Shown here: positions 6,483-12,367 of the stretch, in pieces
How the letters are laid out: each line of letters begins with the position of its first letter
Position numbering within the stretch: the first letter of the stretch is position 1
Assembly: GCA_003152145.1 (NCBI GenBank)
Contig: PLZL01000316.1
Location: 1-12,367, forward strand
Source of the DNA: Limisphaerales bacterium
GTDB lineage: Bacteria; Verrucomicrobiota; Verrucomicrobiae; Limisphaerales; UBA11358
Direction of reading: 5' to 3'
DNA length: 12,367 bases
Notes under the pieces: model-generated
The model's input: only the letters and a program-made list of their open reading frames with translations
Databases searched by the model: none
Told to the model about the DNA's origin: nothing
Made by a program: the position numbers and the translations under genes

Positions 6483-6812
6483 ATGAAAAAACTATTCATG
6501 TTGAGCATCGCGGTAATGGCTGTGGCCACCTTGTCCGCGCGCGCCGGGGACTCCAAGGCCCTTTACGAACAGAGCTGCACCAAGTGCCATGGTGCGGATG
6601 GCAAGGGCGACACCAAAATGGGCAAAAAATTGGGAGTGAAAGATTACTCCGATGCCAAGGTGCAGGATGCGTTGAAAGACGATGCTGCATTCAAATCCAT
6701 CAAGGAAGGCCTGAAAGACAAAGACGGCAACACCGCGATGAAACCCGCCGAAGGCATCTCCGATGACGACATCAAAGCGCTCGTCACGTATATGCGGACA
6801 TTCAAAAAGTAA
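6483..6812 (+). CDS. Periplasmic class I monohaem cytochrome c
   Basis: A 109-residue electron carrier. A signal peptide (1-21, KKLFMLSIAVMAVATLSARA) directs it through Sec; the mature protein is about 88 residues. The single haem-binding motif CTKCH sits at 32-36 and Met86 in TAMKPAEG is the probable sixth ligand, giving the usual His/Met coordination. The C-terminal helix DDDIKALVTYMRTF is standard for small class I cytochromes. Length and motif order are normal. It lies 162 bases upstream of the multihaem cytochrome b fusion on the same strand and could carry electrons to or from it, which is inference. There is no strong ribosome site before ATG 6483, but the signal peptide fixes the start. 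Confidence 0.92.
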   Translation: MKKLFMLSIAVMAVATLSARAGDSKALYEQSCTKCHGADGKGDTKMGKKLGVKDYSDAKVQDALKDDAAFKSIKEGLKDKDGNTAMKPAEGISDDDIKALVTYMRTFKK

Positions 6813-6974
6813 TTGACGTGCGGCGTTCCATTGCGCGGACGGATCCAAGTGAAGCGAATCTGCCCGGACTGGCCACCAACCTTGGCGAGCGACAGCCCGG
6901 GCGCGGGTTTTTCGCCGTCAGTAAATTTTGCCGGGGGGAAATGAGAGAATTGCCGACGCGGTAGCTCAATTGAC

Positions 6975-9149
6975 ATGAACAATAAAAGTCCAACCCAACC
7001 CGCCCGGCGGCTTTCGCCGTTCCGCAACCGGCCCAGCCGGGCCGTGCGGGCGATGGTTGCCGGAAGTTTGTTTTGCTTTTTGCTGTTCTCCGCCGCCGCC
7101 GCGGAACGGTTCGCCAATGGGGATTGTCTCGATTGCCACACAGATCCCACCACCAGCCGCACGGTGAACGGCAAATCGGTTCCGCTGGGACTCTTCCCCA
7201 CAAACCAGTTTGCCGGATCGGTGCATGCGCGACTCGCATGTGTGGATTGTCACGCGGGCATCAAAGACCTCGTCCATGAAAGCCACCTGCCGCCGCCCGA
7301 CTGCTCCGGCTGCCACGACAAGGAGGCAAAAGATTACGCCGCGAGCATCCACGGCGCGAGCCACGCGATGGGCGCGTCCGGCGCGGCCAACTGCTGGGAT
7401 TGTCACGGCTCGCACGGCATTTTGCCGGCGACGGACCCCGCGTCGCCGGTCTTCAAACTCAACCTGCCCCAGACCTGCGCCAAATGCCATAGCAACGCGG
7501 GGCTGATGCTGGAATATCAGATCAAGCATCCGGAGGCGGCGGCGCAGTATATGGACAGCATTCATGGACGCGCTTTGCTGAAGATGGGGCTGATTGTCGC
7601 GCCTTCGTGCAACGACTGTCACGGCGTGCATGACATCAAGCGCGCCGTGGACCGCGATTCGCCAATCAATCACGCCAACGTCGCCAGCACCTGCGGCAAG
7701 TGCCATTACGGCGTGGAAAAGACTTACGACCAGAGCATTCACGGGCAGTTGCTGGCCAAAGGCGATGCGCGCGGGCCGGTCTGCACGGACTGCCACACCG
7801 CCCATGAAATCGTCAATCCGGAGGAAAATAATTTCAAAGCCATCAGCGACCAGCGCTGCGGCAAATGCCACGCCGACCGGCTGGCGGGTTACCGGGACAC
7901 CTACCACGGCAAGGCTGTGGCGCTGGGCAAACCCAACGCGGCCCCGGAAGTGGCCGCCTGCTACGACTGCCACGGTTATCACGACGTGCTCCCGCCCTCC
8001 GACCCGCGCTCGCACCTTTCGAAGACCAACATCCTGGCCACCTGCCAGCAATGTCATCCCAACGCAACCACCGGGTTCACCGGATACAAACCGCACGCCA
8101 ATCCCATGGACGCAAAGAATTATCCCTTGCTCCACGTCGTGTTTCTCGGCATGACCGGCCTGCTCGTCGGCACCTTCGCCTTTTTCGGCCTGCACACCAT
8201 CCTGTGGCTGGTGCGCCTCATTTACCTTTATCTGCACGACTCGAAAAAATTCCGGGAGGCGAAAATCGAAACGCAGACGGACGACGAATGGTTCACGCGG
8301 TTTGTGCCGTTCGAGCGGTTTCTGCATTTTCTCGTCGTTTCGAGCTTCCTGCTTCTGGTCATCACCGGCATGCCGCTGAAGTTCTATTACACCGGCTGGG
8401 CGAAGGCGATCTTCAGCGTCATCGGCGGGCCGGAAACGGCGCGCACCCTGCACCGGTTCGGCGCCATCATCACCTTTTTCTACTTTGGCCTGCACCTGAC
8501 ATCGCTGGTCAAAAAGGCGTGGAAGAGCAGAGGTTCGCTGCGCGAGCCGAGCGGGGGCAAATTCAAGTTGCAGCGGCTATGGCACGTCCTGTTCGGTCCC
8601 GATTCCATGGTGCCCACGTTTCAGGACTGGCGCGATTTTGTCGCCCACAACAAATGGTTCTTCGGCAAGGGATCCAAGCCGCAGTTCGACCGCTGGACCT
8701 ACTGGGAAAAATTCGATTACTTCGCCGTGTTCTGGGGCGTGGCCATCATCGGCGCCTCCGGTTTGATCATGTGGTTCCCGACGTTCTTCACCCGCTTCCT
8801 GCCGGGCTGGATTATCAACGTTGCGCTGCTGATTCATTCGGACGAGGCGTTGCTGGCCGCCGGCTTCATCTTCTCGATTCATTTCTTCAACACCCATTTC
8901 CGCATCGAGAAATTCCCGATGGACACCGTCATTTTCTCCGGCCGCGTCTCGAAAACCGAAATGCTCCACGACCGCAAACGCTGGTATGACCGCCTGGTGG
9001 CCGCAGGCCGGCTGGATCAACACCGCGTGAAGGACGAATGGGAGCAATGGAAAAACATCGCTCGCTCCTTCGGCTACTTTTTCTTCAGCCTCGGCGTAAT
9101 TTTGCTGCTCCTGATCATCTACGCCATGGCGGTGCGTCTGACGCATTGA
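6975..9149 (+). CDS. 11-haem cytochrome c fused to membrane cytochrome b (CbcL-like quinone oxidoreductase)
   Basis: A 724-residue inner-membrane protein. A basic N-terminus and hydrophobic segment (26-43) export the first half. Eleven CxxCH motifs lie at 51, 89, 110, 140, 168, 212, 240, 270, 295, 329 and 357. Between them SVH/SIHG/YHG histidines recur (about 83, 125, 196, 255, 311) and probably serve as distal haem ligands, so the domain looks built from repeated two-haem units. Residues 384-724 hold about six membrane segments with histidines at 451, 493, 507, 621 and 636, the pattern of di-haem b561/FdnI-HydC cytochromes that exchange electrons with quinones. Geobacter CbcL has the same c-then-b design with nine haems. 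The likely role is electron transfer between the quinone pool and periplasmic or outer carriers; direction and final acceptor cannot be read. ATG 6975 has no close ribosome site; ATG 7053 is an in-frame alternative. Confidence 0.88.
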   Translation: MNNKSPTQPARRLSPFRNRPSRAVRAMVAGSLFCFLLFSAAAAERFANGDCLDCHTDPTTSRTVNGKSVPLGLFPTNQFAGSVHARLACVDCHAGIKDLVHESHLPPPDCSGCHDKEAKDYAASIHGASHAMGASGAANCWDCHGSHGILPATDPASPVFKLNLPQTCAKCHSNAGLMLEYQIKHPEAAAQYMDSIHGRALLKMGLIVAPSCNDCHGVHDIKRAVDRDSPINHANVASTCGKCHYGVEKTYDQSIHGQLLAKGDARGPVCTDCHTAHEIVNPEENNFKAISDQRCGKCHADRLAGYRDTYHGKAVALGKPNAAPEVAACYDCHGYHDVLPPSDPRSHLSKTNILATCQQCHPNATTGFTGYKPHANPMDAKNYPLLHVVFLGMTGLLVGTFAFFGLHTILWLVRLIYLYLHDSKKFREAKIETQTDDEWFTRFVPFERFLHFLVVSSFLLLVITGMPLKFYYTGWAKAIFSVIGGPETARTLHRFGAIITFFYFGLHLTSLVKKAWKSRGSLREPSGGKFKLQRLWHVLFGPDSMVPTFQDWRDFVAHNKWFFGKGSKPQFDRWTYWEKFDYFAVFWGVAIIGASGLIMWFPTFFTRFLPGWIINVALLIHSDEALLAAGFIFSIHFFNTHFRIEKFPMDTVIFSGRVSKTEMLHDRKRWYDRLVAAGRLDQHRVKDEWEQWKNIARSFGYFFFSLGVILLLLIIYAMAVRLTH

Positions 9150-9226
9150 CCGGTTTCTCCGCTTCAGGAAATCCAAACAAAATTCGACGAAGTCTTTTGC
9201 CCGCGATAAAGTGTTCAAGCGCGCAA

Positions 9227-11671
9227 ATGCAACCGCCACAAACAATCGAATCAGATGCCCGGCAAAATTCCGCCGCGACGGAATTGCTGGTCAGCGGCAT
9301 GACCTGCGCCAACTGCGCGCGTCACGTCACCGAGGCAATTCAATCCGTCTCCGGCGTGCGCAGCGCGACGGTTTCGCTTGAAAATAAAAGCGCCACGGTG
9401 CGTTGGAATTCCGGCGCAGAAAAAAAAATCCCGGCCGTCGTTGACGCCATTGCAAAAGCCGGATACGAAGCGAGGGAAATTCAAGCCGCCGCTGAAACAT
9501 CTTGCGAAACCAAACACAAAAACTGGCGACTCAATTTGTGGCTGGGCGTCGCGGTCACAGCCGCGCTGATGACTGGCGAATGGGTTTTCAATCTCGCCAT
9601 GACGCCATGGTTTCAATGGTTTTCGTTCGCACTCGCGGGCGTCGTGCAGATTTTCTGCGGCGCGCAATTTTATCGCGGCGCGTGGCGGCAGCTCAAAATC
9701 GGCGCTTCAAACATGGACACGCTCGTCGCGCTCGGCTCGACGACCGCGTTCGGTTACAGCGCCTGGGCGTTGCTCACAGGCGTTGGCGGGCATCTTTATT
9801 TCATGGAAGCCGCCGCCATCATCACCCTCATCAGCCTCGGCCACTGGCTTGAAGCGCGTGTGAGCGACAAAGCAGGCGGAGCATTGAAATCGCTGCTGAA
9901 TCTCGCGCCGCAAACGGCGCGGAAAATTGTCGTAACAAGTAGCAGCCGACGTAAGGAGGCTCCAATTAAATTCGACATCCGTCATTCGTCATTCGCGCCC
10001 GATCAGAGCCTCCTCATGTCGGCTGCTACAAACGAGGTTGAAGTCCCCGTCTCGGAACTGCAAAACGGCGACCGCGTCGTTCTCAAACCCGGCGACCGTG
10101 TGCCGACCGACGGCGTCGTGACCGAAGGCGATTCTGCCGTGGACGAGGCCATGCTCACCGGCGAATCCAACCCTGCTGACAAAAAAACCGGCGGCGAACT
10201 CTTCGCCGGCACGGTGAATTTGAACGGACGCCTCGTCATGCGCGTGACCGCCACTGGCGAAACCACCGCGCTCGCGCACATCATCGCCGCCGTCCAACGC
10301 GCCCAGACCAGCCGCGCCGACATCCAGCGCCTCGGCGACCGCGTGAGCAGCCTTTTTGTGCCCATTGTCGTCACGATTGCAATTGCCGCCGCGCTTTGGT
10401 GGGGTCTCACACCGGAATCGGCGAATAGCGTTCACGATTGGCTTGCTCAATTTCTCTGGCGCACGCATTTGCCGATGGGCGCGGGAACTGCATTTATGGT
10501 TGCTGCCGCAGTTTTAATTGTCGCCTGCCCGTGCGCAATGGGTTTGGCCACGCCAGCGGCAATCATGGCGGGTGCGAACGCCGCCGCCCGGCGCGGAATT
10601 TTAATCCGCGACGGCGTGGCACTTGAAAAGGCTGGGCAAGTCACGGCAGTGGTTTTCGATAAAACCGGAACGCTGACCATCGGAAAACCCGAAGTGGCGG
10701 CGAGTTGGAATTCAAGCTTCAGCTTGTCTGGCGGATTGGAACGCCAGCCACCGGCCCAGCCCGATGCCGGCAGTTTTTTACAACACGCCGTGCCGGAGGC
10801 CGGCGCTCCAATCATTCAAATCGCGGCTGCGCTCGCCCGCTCTTCGACTCATCCCATAAGCCAGGCGATTGCCAAAATGTCAGCGGAACAAGTCGAAATT
10901 TCTGATTGGAAGGAAATTCGCGGGTTTGGAGTCGAGGCAAACATCGAACATCCAACATCGAACATCCAACATCCAATGGCCAAAGCGCGCCTCGGCTCGC
11001 TGCGCTGGTTGAAGGAATCAGGTGTGGATTTGGTAGCAGGAGAAAAGTTTATTGCCGAGTGGTCGGGTCAGGGTGCGACGATTGTCGGCCTAGCTTCGGA
11101 AAATAATTTGCTCGGCTTGTTTGCCGTTCGCGACACGGTCAAACCGAATGCCAGACAAGTCGTTGAACAGCTCCAGCGGCAAGGTCTGAAAGTTTTTCTC
11201 GTCACCGGCGACAATTTATTGACCGCCGCGAGCATTGCCAGGCAGGTCGGCATCGAAGGCAAAAATGTTTTTGCCGAGGTGCGGCCGGAGCCGAAGGCGG
11301 AGTTCGTGAAAAAACTTCAGGCGCATGGCGAATGCGTGGCGTTCGTGGGCGACGGCATCAACGACGCGCCAGCGCTCACGCAGGCCGACCTCGGCATCGC
11401 CGTGAGCCGCGCCAGCGACGTGGCGCGCGAGGCGGCGGACATCATTTTGCTGAAATCGGAAATCGAGGCCGTGCCGGAGGCGCTTGGGCTGGCGCGGGCG
11501 ACATTGCGGACGATCAAACAAAATCTGTTCTGGGCGTTTTTTTACAACGCGCTCGGCGTGCCGCTGGCCGCGCTGGGTTTCATCAGCCCGATTTTCTGCG
11601 CGGCGGCGATGGGCGCGTCGGATTTGATTGTGATTGGCAACGCGCTGCGGCTGCTGCGGTGGCGCATCTGA
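9227..11671 (+). CDS. copA: Cu+-exporting P1B-type ATPase with repeat insertions
   Basis: An 814-residue pump that moves Cu+ (possibly Ag+) out of the cytoplasm using ATP. One heavy-metal-associated domain (about 17-85) has GMTCANC (Cys27, Cys30). Eight membrane helices are expected. The ion site is CPC (434-436) with YN (773-774) in helix 7; helix 8 reads MGASD where copper pumps usually have MxxSS. Catalytic motifs are TGES (311-314), DKTGT with phosphorylated Asp478, HP (542-543), TGDN (660-663) and GDGINDAP (708-715). Three stretches look foreign: a 31-residue insertion at 238-268 in the actuator domain, extra sequence around 503-529 from a palindromic element, and a 7-bp repeat tract at 572-583, the last two in the nucleotide-binding domain. 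All keep frame. ATG 9227 is chosen because the longer frame overlaps the upstream cytochrome gene and adds no known domain; the ribosome site is weak. Confidence 0.93.
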   Translation: MQPPQTIESDARQNSAATELLVSGMTCANCARHVTEAIQSVSGVRSATVSLENKSATVRWNSGAEKKIPAVVDAIAKAGYEAREIQAAAETSCETKHKNWRLNLWLGVAVTAALMTGEWVFNLAMTPWFQWFSFALAGVVQIFCGAQFYRGAWRQLKIGASNMDTLVALGSTTAFGYSAWALLTGVGGHLYFMEAAAIITLISLGHWLEARVSDKAGGALKSLLNLAPQTARKIVVTSSSRRKEAPIKFDIRHSSFAPDQSLLMSAATNEVEVPVSELQNGDRVVLKPGDRVPTDGVVTEGDSAVDEAMLTGESNPADKKTGGELFAGTVNLNGRLVMRVTATGETTALAHIIAAVQRAQTSRADIQRLGDRVSSLFVPIVVTIAIAAALWWGLTPESANSVHDWLAQFLWRTHLPMGAGTAFMVAAAVLIVACPCAMGLATPAAIMAGANAAARRGILIRDGVALEKAGQVTAVVFDKTGTLTIGKPEVAASWNSSFSLSGGLERQPPAQPDAGSFLQHAVPEAGAPIIQIAAALARSSTHPISQAIAKMSAEQVEISDWKEIRGFGVEANIEHPTSNIQHPMAKARLGSLRWLKESGVDLVAGEKFIAEWSGQGATIVGLASENNLLGLFAVRDTVKPNARQVVEQLQRQGLKVFLVTGDNLLTAASIARQVGIEGKNVFAEVRPEPKAEFVKKLQAHGECVAFVGDGINDAPALTQADLGIAVSRASDVAREAADIILLKSEIEAVPEALGLARATLRTIKQNLFWAFFYNALGVPLAALGFISPIFCAAAMGASDLIVIGNALRLLRWRI
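9935..10031. repeat. Palindromic element inserted in frame in the copper ATPase
   Basis: The 24-base arms at 9939-9962 and 10006-10029 are inverted copies with 22 of 24 positions matching (left arm begins GTAGCAGCCGAC). The 43-base interior contains GTCATTC twice in tandem (9981-9994). ACAA flanks both sides (9935-9938 and 10028-10031), a possible 4-base target duplication that overlaps the arm end. The spacing between the flanks is 93 bases, exactly 31 codons, so the frame is kept and no stop is introduced. It looks like a small non-autonomous palindromic element. Confidence 0.85.
10734..10813. repeat. Second palindromic element inside the copper ATPase
   Basis: The 22-base arms at 10734-10755 and 10792-10813 match inversely at 19 of 22 positions (left arm begins GATTGGAACGCC). 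The 36-base middle includes a run of six T. It codes for the atypical stretch at residues 503-529, just after DKTGT/GKPEV. A short imperfect palindrome CAAGCTTCAGCTTG (10713-10726) lies next to it and may belong to the same insertion. ATTCAA occurs at 10710 and 10814, but their spacing (104) is not a multiple of three, so it is not a convincing target duplication. Confidence 0.75.
10941..10975. repeat. Heptanucleotide tandem repeat, five units, in the ATPase
   Basis: Five 7-base units follow head to tail: ACATCGA, ACATCCA, ACATCGA, ACATCCA, ACATCCA. They are translated as NIEHPTSNIQHP (residues 572-583) between GFGVEA and the LGS strand of the nucleotide-binding domain, where family members usually have only a short loop. 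Because 7 is not a multiple of 3, a change of one or two units would break the frame while three would not. Confidence 0.9.
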
Positions 11672-11700
11672 AACTGTAAGAGTGTCGGTATGACGATCGC

Positions 11701-12132
11701 GTGATTTTTGAGCCGACCTACAGCCGAGCGGCCGCAGGCAACGGGAATCCTAGCCCACAAGCTGATCCTGTCCTCAACGCATGGCAAACTTGGAACGTGC
11801 TTGATGGCATGGTTTATTCGCTTATTGATGCCGGGCCCGGATCCGCTGCCGAAACATTCGCTCAATATGAGTTGAATCACCCCACAGCAACCATTGTCAA
11901 TGACAACGGCCAAGGCATTGGTGGAATTCGCTTAACTTCCGGCTTCGTTGGTGCCTTACAAACCCAAAACACCTATGTGGACGCCTTCACTATCGGCACG
12001 GCTGCAGGAACGACCACGTATGACTTTTGGCCTAACTCGACATCGGTTCCAGACGCGGGTGCAACGGCAATGCTGTTGGGATTTGCTTTGGCGGGCTTAA
12101 GTGCGTTCAGGCGCTGGAAAATCGCGAGCTAG
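11701..12132 (+). CDS. VPDSG-CTERM-type exosortase-sorted protein, N-terminally truncated
   Basis: A 143-residue frame whose C-terminus is a sorting signal: VPDAG (116-120), a hydrophobic helix (121-135) and basic FRRWK. This is the VPDSG-CTERM variant of PEP-CTERM, recognised by an exosortase that cuts and retains or releases the protein at the cell surface. The body (WQTWNVLDG at 29-37, QGIGGIRLTSGF at 71-82, VDAFTIG ... TTTYDF at 93-109) resembles the secreted domain that usually precedes this signal in Verrucomicrobiota. There is no signal peptide: the frame opens only after a TAA at 11677, 6 bases past the copper ATPase stop, and GTG 11701 has no ribosome site. The 5' half is probably lost, making this a likely pseudogene. 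The 12155 terminator ends it. Confidence 0.7.
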   Translation: MIFEPTYSRAAAGNGNPSPQADPVLNAWQTWNVLDGMVYSLIDAGPGSAAETFAQYELNHPTATIVNDNGQGIGGIRLTSGFVGALQTQNTYVDAFTIGTAAGTTTYDFWPNSTSVPDAGATAMLLGFALAGLSAFRRWKIAS

Positions 12133-12154
12133 AGGCACTCATTTATTTCATCGA

Positions 12155-12190
12155 AAGCACCGGTTGTTCAATCGGTGCTTGTTTATTTTC
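12155..12190 (+). terminator. Intrinsic terminator after the VPDAG gene
   Basis: A perfect 8-bp stem AAGCACCG (12155-12162) with CGGTGCTT (12173-12180), a 10-base loop and a T-rich tail GTTTATTTTC (12181-12190). It starts 22 bases after the stop codon at 12132. It could also serve the minus-strand gene ending at 12251, though that side has a weaker tail. Confidence 0.75.
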
Positions 12191-12250
12191 AGGCTGGTGA
12201 AGGCGTGGCACGATTCCGCAACGTCCGGCAAAACTTTTTCTCCGCGCAAA

Positions 12251-12367
12251 TCAGGCCGCCGCGAGCGGCAGATTTTCCACGGAAAGTTTCGGCATTTTGC
12301 CCGCCGCCAGAACTTCCCTAGCGTCGAGAATCTCGATGCCGACCAGCTTTTCGTCCGCGCCAATGTT
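12251..12367 (-). CDS. DUF2283-like small protein, C-terminal part
   Basis: The last 38 codons of a minus-strand gene that continues beyond the window. The sequence NIGADEKLVGIEILDAREVL ends in ENLPLAAA and a TGA at 12253-12251. The G-x-(L/V)-VGIEILDA strand is the hallmark of DUF2283, a family of small (about 60-80 residue) proteins of unknown function that are often found near type II toxin-antitoxin genes. That link is family knowledge; no partner is visible here. The recognisable motif decides this frame over the longer overlapping one on the same strand. Confidence 0.75.
   Translation of the reverse strand, partial: NIGADEKLVGIEILDAREVLAAGKMPKLSVENLPLAAA

Noticed and set aside
6966..8495. 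509-residue minus-strand frame opposite the multihaem cytochrome
   Set aside because: The plus strand has eleven CxxCH motifs in order; the antisense frame is a by-product of GC-rich codon bias and has no recognisable domain.
7865..8989. 374-residue plus-strand frame overlapping the cytochrome gene
   Set aside because: It is a +1-shifted shadow, rich in Arg, Pro and His without motifs.
9038..9226. Upstream extension of the copper ATPase start
   Set aside because: It overlaps 112 bases of the cytochrome b gene in another frame and adds no domain; ATG 9227 gives the normal N-terminus before the metal-binding domain.
10710..10819. ATTCAA direct repeats as target duplication of the second palindromic element
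   Set aside because: The 104-base spacing would have shifted the frame; six bases is also easily matched by chance.
12148..12363. 71-residue minus-strand frame at the window end
   Set aside because: Runs through the terminator hairpin and competes with the frame that carries the clear DUF2283 motif.
1..12367. CRISPR arrays, tRNA or rRNA genes, transposase genes
   Set aside because: None was found on either strand by reading; the only regular tandem repeat is the 7-base unit at 10941, too short for CRISPR.

Overview
The window looks like chromosomal DNA of a Verrucomicrobiota bacterium (Pedosphaera/Limisphaerales-like soil or sediment lineage). The grounds are the C-terminal VPDAG sorting signal of the gene at 11701, which is the VPDSG-CTERM type typical of that phylum, a CHASE2-linked Ser/Thr kinase, a sensor-less hybrid histidine kinase, and a copper ATPase that carries palindromic and heptanucleotide repeats inside its reading frame. 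This placement is an inference; no rRNA or other marker gene is present.

Layout. (1) 1-3480, signalling: the 3' part of a CHASE2-Ser/Thr kinase gene, an intrinsic terminator, a promoter-like motif, a structured leader, a hybrid histidine kinase/response regulator, then a fragment that repeats the kinase tail. (2) 3480-4680, an AT-rich, gene-poor stretch with a second copy of the promoter-like motif and one small membrane-anchored hypothetical protein, probably acquired. (3) 4687-6480: an exported Sel1-repeat protein, facing two small XRE-type helix-turn-helix proteins on the minus strand. (4) 6483-9149, electron transfer: a small monohaem cytochrome c and a large fusion of an 11-haem c-type domain to a membrane cytochrome b domain, similar in design to Geobacter CbcL. 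(5) 9227-11671: a CPC-type Cu+-ATPase. (6) 11701 to the end: a 5'-truncated exosortase-sorted protein, a strong terminator, and the 3' end of a DUF2283 gene on the minus strand.

How the genes may work together. The two cytochromes could form a route between the quinone pool and periplasmic electron carriers. The copper ATPase next to them would protect or supply the same envelope compartment, although it has its own 77-bp gap and no proven co-transcription.

The most unusual feature is the copper ATPase gene. It contains a 93-bp palindromic insertion (31 codons) in the actuator domain, an 80-bp palindromic element in the nucleotide-binding domain, and a five-unit 7-bp tandem repeat in the same domain, yet the frame stays open and the visible catalytic motifs survive. 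This resembles the coding palindromic elements known from Rickettsia. Secondary points are the 11-haem/cytochrome b fusion and the paired GAAAGATT...CCGTATA motifs, each lying downstream of a copy of the same kinase 3' end.
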